Source: Coccinella septempunctata (lineage: Eukaryota; Arthropoda; Insecta; Coleoptera; Coccinellidae). From it: 64,000 nucleotides of DNA. A program made the position numbers and the translations under genes. Shown here piece by piece: positions 24,390 to 37,900 of this stretch (position 1 is the first letter of the stretch; each line of letters starts with the position of its first letter). The stretch lies in assembly GCF_907165205.1 (NCBI RefSeq), contig NC_058193.1, positions 35,849,521 to 35,913,520 on the forward strand. Direction: 5' to 3'. Under the pieces are notes generated by a model that made no database searches, was not told the DNA's origin, and worked only from the letters and a program-made list of their open reading frames with translations.

Positions 24390-27321
24390 TCATCTCATCT
24401 TACCTAAGTTTAAATTAAAAACTTTGAGTGAAGTATCTGTACTACAAGTTGCAACTTGCAAAATATTTTCATCCTTCTCCGTCTGACCAGCTTCACCAAG
24501 AATTGGTCTGAATTGAATCCTCTTCACAGTTAAATGATGGGCCACGCTATAAAAATGAAGACAATAAAAACGCCAAACACAAAAAAAGTTCCTACCTTTC
24601 ATTGAGTTCCAAAACAGATTGCCACAAATCATCCACTGTCCATTTGTAAAAGAAGATAATCCCTGACTCGAAACCAATCGCAAATAAATATTTATCTTGT
24701 ACTAAACATGGCGCTGCTGAAACCGCAGTTACTGAATCCTTAGGGAATGATAAATGGTTTGAAGCCAGTTCGTACTGCCCAAGAACGTTTTCAGCACTTT
24801 TATTAACATTCTTCGTCCAAACTGCCAATTTTCCTGCGATAAAAAATGTTAAAGAAAGTCGATAGAAAACCAGGAAACAAGATGACAACTCACCATCTCT
24901 AGAACCCGTTGCGAAAAATTTGGAATCGTGGGTCCAACTACAACACCAAATTATCCTAGTATGTACACCGTTAGCCTTATTGGTAGTGGCGGCTAGTGTA
25001 AATTGCCCCTCGTTGTTTTTCTCGAAAACGGTCCATCTTCTATCTCTCGAAACCGTTAGAAGTTTCTGTGAATCTGGCGAGAACGAAATCTGCGTAACTG
25101 TTAAGTTATGCGATACCAATTTCTGGGTATTCTTCCAATTCGATGTGTCCCTGAAATATTGAAATTTGCATTTTAAAATCGATGTTTTGCGTTTGATTTT
25201 GTGAAATTTTTTTTCTGAGTCTCTCTCTGTAAGTCATGATCAAAATAATAATACTCACCATAGCAATACCGCTGCATGCTCTTGAGCTGTTGATTTGCAA
25301 GCCGATGCCAAGTATTTTCCGTCAGGCGATGAGGCCAAGCAATAAACCTCATACCCATGTCCGTAAAGCTTACACATTTCTGGCCAAAGTGTATTCTGCA
25401 GTAAATTTTCTTCAGTTGGGGGTTCTAAAAATGGAAAATTGACAGGTCAAATCGAATCAGAAGTAAAAGACTCACCGTACAATTCTGTAGCGCTGAAATG
25501 GGACTCTTCCGGGTACATTTCTTTGCTGTTGCGGACAAGAGACTGCTCGCTGTTATCTGCTGAATAAACTGCCTTGTTGGATAGACCCAGTGAAGGAACC
25601 GATGCTCCTTTTGCTCCGCCACTAGTTTCACCTGAGAAAAAACTGATGAATTTGCCTCAACCTATACTTCTTCCACTTACTTTTTATATCCTCATCATCT
25701 TCCTCCACTTTACATATTCTTTTATAGTTTTCAATGAAATTTTGAGGTGCCGAAAATGTTCTTATCACCTTTTCTTCGGATGCTGATGCATATTGATATT
25801 TTGTGAAGACTGCAATCGAATTCATGTCGTAGCCATGTACTTGAGGTCGAGCTATTTCGTGCCAAGTAATCTTAAAATGAATAAATACTGCAAGCTTTCA
25901 TTCAAAAAGATTTCCACGAATATTTCAGGTAAATATATACTAACAGGTTGCTTCTCAGTAGGCCAAGGAGCGTGAATTCTGCAGGTTTGGTCTGCAGATG
26001 CTGAGAATATGTAAGATCCTTTAGGATCCCAAGCCAGATCAACTACTTCTCTAAAATGACCTCCAACAGTTACCAAAGGGTTCCAATCTATATCGTCATT
26101 CTTCCAGACATGAAAGGCTCCATGATATCCATAACCTTAAGAATTTATTTTGGAATATAACCACTAAGATGGATAGACTTATGAAAGTTACCTACCAACC
26201 ATAGTGTCTCCATCAGGACCAAACATTCCCCCATAAAATCCTAGAGTGTTACCTCCAACTTCTCCCACTCTCACATTGTCCATCCACAAGTTGTTGTCCT
26301 TGTCGTATTCCCATATCACCATTGTTTTATCCCAAGAAGCTGACAATAAAGTTTTGTCTATTGGATTCCAAGCCACTGAATAAACCCATCCTTCATGCCC
26401 AATCAGAACCGATTCTATGTTGATTTCATAATCACATTTCTGAGCTCTCAGTAGAGTTCTGTTTGGGTTTACTGTGCCTTTTTCTTTTTTGATAAATCTC
26501 CAAATACGCACATAATTATCCTGGCCTGAAGATGCAAGAAGTAAATCCTCTCCTAAAAAAAGAGTAACTTTAGATTTCAGTTGAGAGAATGAGAATGTTT
26601 TAACAATACCATCTTTCATCAGATCTAGACCACACACCCAATCTTCATGACCTACTAATTTTACTGAAGGCATAAACTTTATTTCATTCTCATCCTCTAA
26701 GAACAACCTAATAGAACAGTCATCTAGCGTTAGAGCCAACAAGAGCCGATCATCAACTGTGTCCAAAGTGAATAATCTCAATGAAATACATAAATTGTAA
26801 CCAAGTTCAATTGTTTGAATTAGACTAAAATTATCTGAAGGATTTTCACGTAGCCATACTTTAACTGTACTATCCATGGAAGCACTAACAACAATGGCAT
26901 TTTTTTTGTTTTCTTTCTTATATATACCATCCACTACAGTGACGTTAGATGTATGACCCTTTAAAATCTCATTTTTATTATTTTCCCCATCTAATGTCCA
27001 AACAATAACATCTCCATCAGTACTCCCAGACACAATTTCATTTTCATCGGGAATGTCTGATCCTTTCAACCATCTAACAGAATTCACTTGGCCTTTATGT
27101 TTGGCTAACGTTTTGGTTACTCTGCCTCCTGAACCAATCTAAAAACTATGGCAATAACGATTTGTTTTCATAAATATTTTTTCGCTCACCCCTAGATCGT
27201 ATATGCAAATGCTGTTAGAGGACCCATAACAAATTAAATTATTATTTCCCCAATGCAGACAATTTGTACATTGATTACAATTAGTGGAGATATAAACACT
27301 TTTGAGGTGATCATTCTCCAT
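24390..27321 (-). CDS. Elp2: Elongator complex protein 2 (WD40 repeats)
   Basis: Ten exons join without frame conflict into 790 residues, close to other animal Elp2 proteins: 27321-27190, 27138-26610, 26552-26196, 26135-25945, 25870-25681, 25631-25476, 25424-25259, 25150-24894, 24833-24596, 24546-24390. The protein is WD40 repeats throughout, forming two beta-propellers. Clear blocks are VSGSTDGDVIVW, VSASMDSTVKVW, GHEDWVCGLDL, LASSGQDNYVRIW, the Elp2 hallmark VRVGEVGGNTLGFYGG, HGAFHVW, SASADQTCRIHAPWP, VPSLGLSNKAVYS, LYGHGYEVYC and FATGSRDGKLAVW. Elp2 is a scaffold in the Elp1-Elp2-Elp3 subcomplex of Elongator, which modifies wobble uridines of tRNAs in the cytoplasm. The ATG at 27,321 is chosen because SVYISTNCNQC aligns with the usual N-terminus; the frame is open further upstream to 27,411 but has no ATG there. 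The intron at 26,553-26,609 is 57 bp, a multiple of three, and free of stops, so retaining it would add 19 residues. Confidence 0.95.
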
Positions 27322-29403
27322 GATGGAAGTCTTGAAAATATGAATAAAACCTTTGAAATCTACAAATTTAACAATTGGATATTTGAATTCGTCGTGTTTT
27401 GGTTTTGACAACTAAAGTTTTGAGGTTAGAAATTTAAAGTAAATTTTGACAAAGAGGTTAATCTTTGATTTTGACGTCTTCATAGAACTCTGAATTCTTC
27501 TTTGATAACTCTCCCGCGATGTTTGACTGCGCGATACAGAATTTGAGGTATGGATTATAATATTAGGCTACGGACGAGTTATTCTTTAGCAGAAGCTCTT
27601 TTAAAATAACAGTAATAGGTTCCCCAATTTTTTTTTCTTACTGATCAAAAAATTCACGCTGGGGGAAATTTTGAAGGTGTATGAGAGTCACGACTAACTT
27701 TTAAGGTAGCCTTTAATTGATAGTTTTCTCTCAAATTGGATAAAATTCTATTGTACTTTATTCTGTTTGGAGAAACAAAAAATAAGTTTATCTTTGCTGT
27801 TGGTATTTTTTGGGAAAAAATTCGATCAGGAAAGAGTCAAGGTGCAAGCTGAACGCTACGTTCAGACACCAAATATTTATCTTCAATATTCTGTTTATCT
27901 GAACAAAGAATTTTTATTTTCTATCTGGATTTCATTACTCCACGAGAGCAAACTCATTCGTCGACTTCGATCGAATTTTCGATACACGTGTATTATATCG
28001 TTGGAATTTCATAAGGCAGCCTTGGAATGTTTGCCTCCACTTCCTCGTACTTACTTCAGCAAGGATCCTCACATGTTTCGGTGTAATATAGCTGCTTGTT
28101 ATGAGACGTCAGTTCAAGCCTACTTCGTTACTTCCCACAAGTCTGGCTCTGGTATGATGGACAGCCAATTTCCGAAGTTGAAGGGAGATAAGGCTTCATG
28201 AAAATGATTTACGAATTATTTCTCGATTTTTCCAGGAGAGAATAAATTAGAATGGGCGTCGAACTAACTGAAGAGACCAATATTCTTCGTATTTTTAAGG
28301 AAGAATGCTCAGTTTGTTGAAAGATTCCTGCTGATTCTTTTCTCCTCAAATATAACATAATATAATCTTGAAAATATAGAGATTTATTTCCTGCTAAAAA
28401 CGTCGGTCGTCAACCTCGAACTTCAAGCTATCAACTTTCAGAACATAGTTCACCTCTTTCAATTGGATGGAGATATCGATAGAAATTGAGGAAAATACTG
28501 ACCCGAAATCCACCTAGAGGTCTCATCTTTTGTGAGATTTCTCTGTTGCTTTTTATATAGGTCGCAGGAATTCAAGTATCTTGGTCCATTATTTCTCATA
28601 ACTTCGGAAAAATTTTAATGAATGAATACTTTAATCTTAAGAGTTTAAAAAAAAATGCAAATTTCGTTCCTATTGTTCTTGTTCAAGCCTTGCAGTGTAT
28701 AATATACCGACATGTGGGGACCTTCCAACCCTAACAATTCTATTTGGAGCTATTCATGCAGGAATGCTGCATTACCCAGGAAAAACCCCCTAAAACGCCC
28801 CATATTCGATAATAAAATTGCGCGGTCTCCGAAAATCTATAAAAATCACACAACCATGGAAGTAATGAAGAATAGATGAGCAAAACAAATTATATTTCGC
28901 ATGACATCTCTGATTAATGTTTTCGCGGTTGAAATAATTTTCGAATATTTCTGATCGACGAAAACGCTCTGGGGTTTCATTAAAATATGTATATAAATGA
29001 AATTTACGACCCCGCGTATTTTATGTTCGCATTTTATTTGATGAAATATTCGGAGAAATGTCCGAAACATACTGGTCAATATATGGACTTTTTTTTTGTT
29101 GGAAGATTTGATGTTTCATTTCGATTTAAACCATTCGATAAGCGAATGGAAAAAATTGGATTCTAGAACTGAATATTCAACAATCATTGTATATGTACAT
29201 CCTACTTTTTACCTAAGTTTGCATGCTTTTATTTATGTGTAGGGCTATCATACACGTAAATAAAACACCAAAAAATTATTCCATTACTCGAAGACAAGTA
29301 TTTAAATTGAAATTCCTTTTCCTATGCAACTAATGATTTTGCGGAAAAAACATTCATTCTATTCACAAATAATTTCAGTTGAATTACTTCGAATTTACCA
29401 ACT
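27322..29403. other. Elp2 upstream region and intergenic sequence
   Basis: The Elp2 promoter must lie at the left edge of this stretch, but I see no diagnostic core element. A 144-codon frame at 27,767-28,201 (+) starts with TTG, has no recognisable motif and is not annotated as a gene. The rest is AT-rich and featureless. Confidence 0.4.
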
Positions 29404-30340
29404 GGTTGCAAATTGCCGAATGCGCCAGGAATAGATTATATTATTATATTTTGAGAAAGAATCTGTTTTTTACAAGTAATTTGATGAGAATTTTCGATTG
29501 CATTATGTCATAGAAAGGATATTGATGTCATTTATATTTTGGTCATAAAATATAATATTAATTCACTCATAGATCTGAAGAAGATTAGTTGCAAATTGCC
29601 GAATGCGCCTGGAATAGATTATATTATTTTGAGAGAGAATCTGTTTTTTACAAGTAATTTGATGAGAATTTTCGATTGCATTATGTCATAGAAAGGATAT
29701 TGATGTCATTTATATTTTGGCCATAAAATATAATAATAATTCACTCATAGATCTGAAGAAGATTAGTTGCAAATTGGCGAATGCGAAGATTTTTATTGAC
29801 GTTGAATTGGCAACCATAGAAATATGGAGCTAAAATTGGGGGTGGGTGAATCGTGAACAGTCTAGTTGCGATTGATGAATCAGGGTATTTCATCTCTGAC
29901 AGAGATGGTGGGTGATGATTATTCGAACAGAAAGATGAAATACATATTCCAAGCTTGGATTATATTGATAATCTATTTCCTATCACTATAATACACTATA
30001 ATACACATAATACCAATACCATACATGATTTGATATAAAAGTTTCCGATTCACATCATATTTTGGCCATAAAATATAATAATAATTCACACATGGACCTA
30101 TAGAAAATTAGTTGCAAATTGGCGAATGCGTAATTATCAGGTTGGTAGGTTTTTTATGGATGTTCTTGGAGAATTGGCAATCATAGAAATGTGGGGTGGC
30201 GATGAAATAATCTAGAGGTGAATCTTCTTGTTGGCGAACCGACGAACTATGGTATTTGCGATACTTTCTGGGACTTTGATGATAATTCATCTCACATGAT
30301 GATGATAGGATGATTTATATAAGAAGGGAAAGATGAAATA
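29404..30340 (+). repeat. Tandem repeats headed by TTGCAAATTGSCGAATGCG
   Basis: Near-identical units start at about 29,406 and 29,589 (183 bp apart), each beginning TTGCAAATTGCCGAATGCG and containing GATGAGAATTTTCGATTGC and ATTGATGTCATTTATATTTT. A third head at 29,767 and a fourth at about 30,111 carry TTGCAAATTGGCGAATGCG and share different downstream sequence (GAATTGGCAACCATAGAAAT against GAATTGGCAATCATAGAAAT). The array is therefore a mixture of two related units. There is no coding capacity. Confidence 0.75.
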
Positions 30341-30460
30341 TAGATTTCAAACTGAATCTAAAAGAAACGATCGAAGGTGAAGACAGTAATCCACTTTCCA
30401 GTTATCCCAACTTTCTAAACCTGCAAGGATACGTCTGAATATTCGGGATTAATTTTTCAG

Positions 30461-31009
30461 GGATAGGAGGAAAACAAATGTTGCGTCGCAGAACGACAGG
30501 CAGCAGCAGTTGCCCGAGCAACTCCGTGGAGCTGCAGCAGATTGCCGATTCCCATCCGAACACTCAAAATGGACACCTTTCGCATATAGGTGAGAGGCCA
30601 TCCTGGCAGGCAGATCCTCGCCGAGAGTAGGTCGTCTCGACCCAGCTTCTCTGCTATGTCCGGGAGCCTGAGACGGGGTGTGAGCTGAGAGCGAGCACAA
30701 ACAGCAAGGGTAGGGCACAGGGGCGGCGGATGCGCCTGCGCGGCCTCCTCTCAGGCCCCAGCGCACGCACTCTAAGTCGGGCTGCTGCACCGTGCACACC
30801 GTGTGACAGGCTAAACGAGCGCGCGATCGTGCCTCTTCAGGTGCTCTGGAGCCGTGCAGGAGCGTTGTTTTTGACTATGGCCGTGCACCATGCGCTTTTC
30901 ACGTGAACAATGTGGTGGTTTTTATGTGGACTGGTCATTCTCGTCGCCCCCAGGCACCACGATGTCCATGGAGGGGGAGTGCTGGCGTCCAAAGTCAACT
31001 CTAAGAGAG
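30461..31009 (+). CDS. Two candidate exons of an unidentified gene
   Basis: Candidate exon A (30,461-30,589) follows a pyrimidine-rich acceptor (ATTTTTCAG) and ends at a good donor (ATATAG/GTGAG). Candidate exon B (30,954-31,009) follows CGTCGCCCCCAG and ends AGAGAG/GTAAAC. Both are markedly GC-richer than the surroundings. Two reading frames stay open across the join. One gives MLRRRTTGSSSCPSNSVE, later HPNTQNGHLSHIGTTMSM and EGECWRPKSTLRE. The other gives RRKTNVASQNDRQQQLPEQL and, later, HHDVHGGGVLASKVNSKR. The first has more G/C at third positions and looks more protein-like. I do not recognise either. If real, this is an internal part of a plus-strand gene with long introns reaching into the repeat-rich half of the window. 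The intervening 364 bases are CpG-rich. Confidence 0.35.
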
Positions 31010-34000
31010 GTAAACAAATCAGCAATATCGTACCTTCGACTCGCGAGCGGAATTTTTTCCCACCAAGATCTGTCTCTCTGACAGCGTCTTGACGATCATA
31101 ATATGACTTTTTCCTCGAATTTCCTACAGTAGCGTGCGTGATACAAATTGGCGAATGCGATAGGTCGAATTACCTTCAATTTCAATGCCGAAAAATTCTG
31201 AATTTGAAAAACATTTCAGATAACAATACGAAGCCATTGAGATTCTTTTCAATCTTGTTTCAGTACGGAAACATTAATTTTCTCATGAATTGTACAGGTT
31301 TAACTTTCTTTTCTACTTTTCTGATGTGAAATTCTGCATGGAGTTTGAAACTTTCTATCCATCGCTACTGCTACTGAAGATCGTATAATTTATCTGCAGG
31401 TATGTCAGAAAAAAGATCCGAAACAAAAAGATGGTTTTCTCTTTATTCTAAAACTGTAGATAGCTAGATAACTGAAAACTGCCCTTAGGTAATTGAAGGG
31501 CATCTTTGTGATTTGTGAGTTATCATTGGTTTTATTCAAGTTTTTTCGTCCAAAATTCAAATCGTAACCTTGCGACGGTAAGAGTTGTTCTTTGGCAGGA
31601 CTGACTGAAGTTCATTTTGTATGATATTTTTGCATATCTCTTTGGAAATATTTGAATTATATGATGCTCCTGTTTCTTCAGATACCTGTAATTATACGAG
31701 ATTTTGCATTCCCACTAGATTTCAGCTAAAGTCACTCCTACCAGATATTTTCTGAGATGAACAGTTCCCAATTTTCCATCGAAATTATTTATTTAAATGT
31801 GAATAATTGCACTTATACTGAATCATCTAATTCTGAAGAGCAATGTTCAAATAAGAAAAGTTAGTAAACGACCTATTAAAGTGAAACGTTTGCGTTGCAA
31901 ATTGGGGAATGCACATATCAGAAAGTTAACGTCAATGGCTACTCTACTTTCGATTATTATAAAGTTCAACTGTTAGAAGAAATTGATTTCCGAAATGTAA
32001 GTACTTCAATTTTCTCTGTTCTGTTTTTACATATTGAATTCCATCGGATTGATTTGGATAATGAGGTTCGCATAAACGAAGTCTATTCGTGCTGTGAATG
32101 AGAAACGTCTATCAAAACATATTATATGTATAAGCGACCTTTTGTGCTGCATGTATGTATTGTAGTGCAGATTATCGGTTTACGTTCTCATTGTACAGGA
32201 ACACCATAATGTATCTATGTCTGTCGCATATGACGTTGATTTACGCTTTCCTGATAACGTACGTTAAATGGGAAATTTCAGGCAAGAAACGGCTTGCCGA
32301 TGTTTATTTAAGTGGGAAACTTGCGACTATTAATTCTTCACGTTATTGAATATTTGTATATTTCGAGCTCCACTTATTCATTAATTAAGATCTTCATAAA
32401 CAATGAATTTGCCTTAGACATTCGATCAAGATTTAGTATTATTTCTATATATCAAGAGGCTTACTGCAATGGATTTTTAAATTCTCTCATAATTTTCTTC
32501 TTCATGTGCAGAAAATATAGTATCCAAAGACGTCTCAAATTGAAATAGCCCAAACCTTGTGATTTCCCTCGATATTCGATGGAGAAACACGAAAATAAAA
32601 ATTTTGCGTGTGTTTTCAGTAGTTCAGACGACCTTCTCACTATGTTTATCGACTGCGAGCTCAAATAAGACTTCAACAATGTTACGACTTCTGATGGCTG
32701 CCATTCTGGCATAATTCATCATGTTAAAACACGAAACATAAAACTTCTCCGTCCGGTCCCTGCCGGCTGGAAGGGAAACAAACAATCGTAGTAACTCGGA
32801 GAAATTTACGATCCTTAAATCAAAACTGCATTACACATGAATAATTCACATATTTTGGAATCCTACCTCGCGCAGTATAAGGATCTCGCTGATGTCCTAC
32901 CAGGAACAACATTTGAGCGTTCGTTTATCGAAAAAAGTTTGAATTAAGTAAACCGTATGAATTCTTGTAAACGGTATACGAATTATTATACGAACTATCC
33001 TAAGTACGCTCCTGTCGTATTTGGTAAATTTGTGAATATCTATGATATTAGGACGCTTCGGCCCAGTACTTTCACTTGCGAATAAATAAATTTATTCGAT
33101 AGATGAGTAAAAATGTTGTCTTTTCACTTTCAGATAGTGTTTTTCATCGAATAAATCTGTCATAGAAACTTAAAAATAAGAGTTTATTTGTCATAGGTCG
33201 AATGTTGGTACGTCATTATTGGTAGAATATTTTAGATTCTGAATGTATGGTTATTCTTTACGAAATATTTGCTTTCTAGTTGGAATTATGACAATTTCTA
33301 CAATGCGGTGTCTTATTTTACATTAATCAGTGAAAAGTATAATAGTATACCGTGCATTCATAGAATTGTTATTCGTCAAATAATGGGGTATTTTCCTAAA
33401 TTTCAAAATATATGTCATAAAAATCCTTATAACTCAAATATCTCGAAATATATTTTTTTCGAATTTTATCATATTGCACTTTGTCTGAATTCGCTTACGA
33501 AAATTCTGATTTCAGAAGTGCTCTCTTATGAACATTCTACGTCATTTTTACAATCCGGCAACGTCCATTTGTGTCAGTAATGGTCATGAAAGTTTTCTGA
33601 TCACCATAGACGTAATCAATCAATTTTGGTGATCACATTTGACAAGAAAAACAAACAATGACACAGAATGCCATCGGTTTTAAGAAGGTATAGACACAGA
33701 TTACAGAAATAATTTTTTGTAATCTGTGGATATCTTCTTGATCGGTTCCAGTGTTGTCAAAGTAAGAAAAATTACTATACCTTAATAAAGGCATTCTACG
33801 TCACAAGCTTTCACATAGTCGAAGTTTCGAAGGGTGTATTTCTGAAATGTCTGAATTTTGAAGCGAATATTTTACGTGTTGTATAACTAGTGGAAAAGGC
33901 TTTCCATAAATAATCTCAAATTCGGTTTTGGAGTTTTAGGAAACTTGCCCATTTCATCTGAAAGCACCGAAATAAGGTATTCTTCAGACATAGACAAAGT

Positions 34001-35029
34001 CTATATGTCTATGCCTTTAGATAGGAAATTATTTGACAGATACTTATTCACACTGAATAAAATTTATTATTTATTTATCTATGGTTGAAAGTACCAGGCC
34101 TTTTCATTAAATATACGCTGCTCAAAATTGAAGCGGATATTCGAAAAACTTACATTTTGCAATTGAATCAAATATGGTATGTTTTTTGGAATATTTTCGT
34201 CAGAATTGAATTGAAAAATATACAATATGGATTTTCTGGACATCTAGAGAAACACGAAAATAAATGGCGAGGAATAAATGAAGAATTAATATTCAACAGA
34301 GATATTGTTTGCGAATGTCTTTTCTTAACAGTTCCCTCATGCCATATGGAAATCTTCAAACCCTCATTTGCTTTCATCATCCATAAAATGTTTATACATT
34401 TACATTTCGAATGCAAATACCCCCTTATAATAATCTACAATTTCGTTTATGCCCCTCGAATATGTAGATATGAATTTCCGAACAACTTTCCAAGTCTTCT
34501 CTTTCCCCTTCATCCGCAATGATTCACTATAACATTCCGCGAATTTTCCAAAAGTTCGAACTTCACTTACCAGATTTCCTCTACCGTTTTCCACTCGGAA
34601 AAATGTGTTTCAAGTCATTATCGTTCCTTCTTCACCGGCCCACTCCCATTTACCCTGAAAACTCAATGTTGGAAACTGGAAGCACTTGTAAACTTCTGAT
34701 TGATAATCTGGTTTGGAAGTTCCAGCGCCAATGGCAAATCGATGTCGAAATGTAACTCGTAAATATCTGATTCGATTTTTATCGTGCCCTAACTCGTAAC
34801 ACGTCCCTTATTTAGCCACCTGGTCGTCAATTATTCCGATGGGTGTTACAATGCGGTCGCAGTGTTTGATTTGGACCACATTTTGGCACTCAGGATTTGA
34901 CAGGGCACTGATGAGAGCATAGCGATTTCACACTCTCTTTTCTTGCATGCTCTTAGGAAAAAAACGTTATCATTTTGCCTAAATCCCTGTAGTTTTTGAA
35001 TTTTGGGCCAAAAAGGTCTCTAATGATTA
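31010..35029. other. AT-rich non-coding stretch
   Basis: No supported gene. Single copies of the 19-bp word occur at about 31,142 (ACAAATTGGCGAATGCG) and 31,894 (TTGCAAATTGGGGAATGC). Short hairpins are visible at about 33,693-33,728 (CAGATTACA ... TGTAATCTG) and 33,989-34,015 (AGACATAGAC ... TGTCTATG). The frames at 33,269-33,580 and 34,085-34,522 show no family signature. Confidence 0.45.
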
Positions 35030-36380
35030 GTCGAAGTGAATTCTATCTCTTCGTCCACGATTGAAGACTTGAAATTTAGATCTAACTGGGAAACATATTC
35101 TGAAAGAGTAACTAATCTGGTAATATATCTCCGTTCACTCTTGATGAATTTTCAACTGAACCCAGTTTTTTCAGGATTTTTCGAAGGTCAGATTTCGAGT
35201 CGTTTATCTCTGAATAAAAGTAACCGTAGTTGGAACTGTGATACATGTTCTGAAAGAGCAACTCTTCTAGTAATAAATCTGAGAATTTCATCTATCTAGG
35301 TGCAACCGTTCGGTCTTGACGAATTTTTAATTGAACCCATATTTTTCAGGATTTTTCGAAGGTCAGCTTTCGAGTCGTTTATCTCTCAATAAAAGTAACC
35401 GTAGATGGAAATGTGATACATATTCTGAAAGAGCAACTCTTCTAGTAATTAATCTGAGAATTTCATCCATCTCAGCGCAACTGTTCGGTCTTGACGAATT
35501 TTTAATTGAACCCAGCTTTTTCAGGATTTTTAGAAGGTCAGCTTTCGAGTCGTTTATCTCTCAATAAAAGAAACCGTAGATGAAATTGTGATACATATTC
35601 TGAAAGAGCAACTTTTCTAGTAATTAATCTGAGAATTTCATCCATCTCAGCGCAACTGTTCGGTCTTGACGAATTTTTAATTGAACCCAGCTTTTTCAGG
35701 ATTTTTCGAAGGTCAGCTTTCGAGTGGTTTATCTCTCAATAAATGTAACCGTAGATAGAAATGTGATACATATTCTGAAAGAGCAACTCTTCAAGTGATA
35801 CATCTGAGAATTTCATCTATCTAGGCGCAACCGTTTGGTCTTGACGAATTTTTAACTAAACCCATCTTTTTCAAGATTTTTCAAAGGTCAGCTTTCGAGT
35901 CGTTTATCTCTCAATAAATGTAAACGTAGATAGAAATGTGATACATATTCTGAAAGAGCAACTCTTCAAGTGATACATCTGAGAATTTCATCTATCTAGG
36001 CGCAACCGTTTGGTCTTGACGAATTTTTAACTAAACCCATCTTTTTCAAGATTTTTCGAAGGTCAGCTTTCGAGTCGTTTATCTCTCAATAAATGTGAAC
36101 GTAGATAGAAATGTGATACATATTCTGAAAGAGCAACTCTTCAAGTGATACATCTGAGAATTTCATCTATCTAGGCGCAACCGTTTGGTCTTGACGAATT
36201 TTTAACTAAACCCATCTTTTTAAAGATTTTTCGAAGGTCAGCTTTCGAGTCGTTTATCTCTCAATAAAAGTAACCGTAGATGGAAATGTGATACATATTC
36301 TGAAGGAGCAACTCTACTTGTAATAAATCTGAGAATTTCATCCATCTCGGCGCAACCGTTCGGTCTTGACGAATTTTTAA
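35030..36380 (+). repeat. 175-bp tandem satellite (about 7.5 copies)
   Basis: The word (C/T)GGTCTTGACGAATTTTTAA recurs at 35,311, 35,486, 35,661, 35,836, 36,011, 36,186 and 36,361, exactly 175 bp apart each time. A diverged copy (CACTCTTGATGAATTTT) lies one period earlier at about 35,135. Other shared words are AAGGTCAG(C/A)TTTCGAGTCG and TGTGATACATATTCTGAAAG. Copies 4-6 are most alike (TTTGGTCTTGAC, CAAGTGATACATCTGAG), which suggests recent local amplification. The open frames through this array are artefacts of its periodicity. The unit length is near a nucleosome repeat. Confidence 0.95.
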
Positions 36381-37900
36381 GTATAATGTTTCGGTCAGTA
36401 AGGTCAACATAAAGTTATAGGCCTCTGAATTTTTCGGAGGAAATACCGATTCAATTAAATTGAAGTTCGTATTTGTAAAGTACTTCTTGGGGATTAACAG
36501 AGTAATATTTTTCTTAGAACTTTTCTGATCCATTTTCAGTATTTCCCAAATTATTCAAAACATTTGATGAACTCCGTGACTGTTCCTCAGTTTTCACCGA
36601 CAGATTTTGTTAGGTCTTTCCGAATCTTCAAGTCCCATGACTCTACCACATACATATTTTCAACGATCGATTTCGTTGAAGATTCAATTCAGCTGTGGAT
36701 GAGCAGAAATAGTACTCACTACTCAATAAGCATGATAACAACTAATTGGCTTTCAAATGTATAATGATACGTAAACAATTTAGCCATTGAGATGTTGTCT
36801 AGGACCCCTCATCTAACAATTGTTATCGAATTAGGAATGAACTGCGTCGTTTGAAGATGATCACATTTTCGAGCTCCATAGAGTGTAATATTGAAAACAC
36901 TATCACTTGAAATGTAGGTGCTCTGCTCACAGTTTAATTGATCAAAACTCAGAATTAGAGTGATATAATATATATTAAAAATAATATCTGTGTGAACTTG
37001 ATCCACTCTTCAGGATATTGCAGTAGGTAGCAGCAGGGTATATGTATATAGAGAGACTATCATATAAAATTTCAATATTTTGGGCAGCTCTTGCTTTATT
37101 TTTAGTGCAGCTTTGGACATTTCAGATTGGTACTAAGTTTATTGATCAGTACCTCAGAGGAAGTGTTTTAACGAGCGATGATTGTAACAAACTGAAAATC
37201 CTACATCCAGTATATATACCTATTATTTTTTTTAATGCAGCTCTCTAGAGTTTCGGCCGTATTGAAACCGCCATCAGCTCGGCGGTTCTCATTCATTTCC
37301 CCCTCGAGAATAACATATAAAAGAATACTCCATAACAGTGTGCATTCTGAAAAGCGGAATGGAAAGATTTAGCCACCACGAAATACTTTCCTGATATACA
37401 TGCGAATCGGTTGCTTGCACAATGGACCGTTTTCGCCGCACTTAATATTCATTATTTCGCCGAACCCTTTCTGCGCGATTCCACGTCATATTACGGTTTA
37501 TAAAATTCGCCTTCATAATGAAACAATACGCCCGAATTTTAGGCGCTTCAACGTCACCGAGCTGTGTATAGCGTTCATTCGTACACGTTGATTTCGACAA
37601 ACCGAAAACATGTTGGAAAACACAGAACGCAGAGTTCTTTCTGACATCCGAACGGAATGGAGATACAAAGGTCTGTCGCACGATTGGGTAATTCGATCGC
37701 AACTGATTTTCACGTGATGCAGAATCAGTACAGAACGTTTACTGGGGTTTGCTGGATGGGTCGTGATTTTATTACAGAGCAAAGTAACTGTTATTTGGAT
37801 CGAGATCAATGTGACTCTGTTCTGTTAATAAACTGCTCAAAAATAGAAGTGGATACTCTTACTTTTTGCTCTTGAATAAAATTATCAGCATTGCTGTATA
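36381..37900. other. Non-coding stretch
   Basis: No gene or repeat family recognised. Frames such as 36,261-36,533 (-) and 37,513-37,809 (-) lack motifs, and the first overlaps the satellite edge. Confidence 0.4.

Noticed and set aside
27322..27411. N-terminal extension of Elp2 by 30 codons
   Set aside because: The upstream frame is open but begins with TTG, not ATG. Homology starts right after the ATG at 27,321.
27767..28201. 144-codon plus-strand frame upstream of Elp2
   Set aside because: It opens with TTG, has no motif, no splice context and an AT-rich composition like its surroundings. Length alone is weak evidence in 64 kb.
34085..34522. 145-codon plus-strand frame
   Set aside because: It starts with ATG-poor AT-rich sequence, has no family signature and no neighbouring exon.
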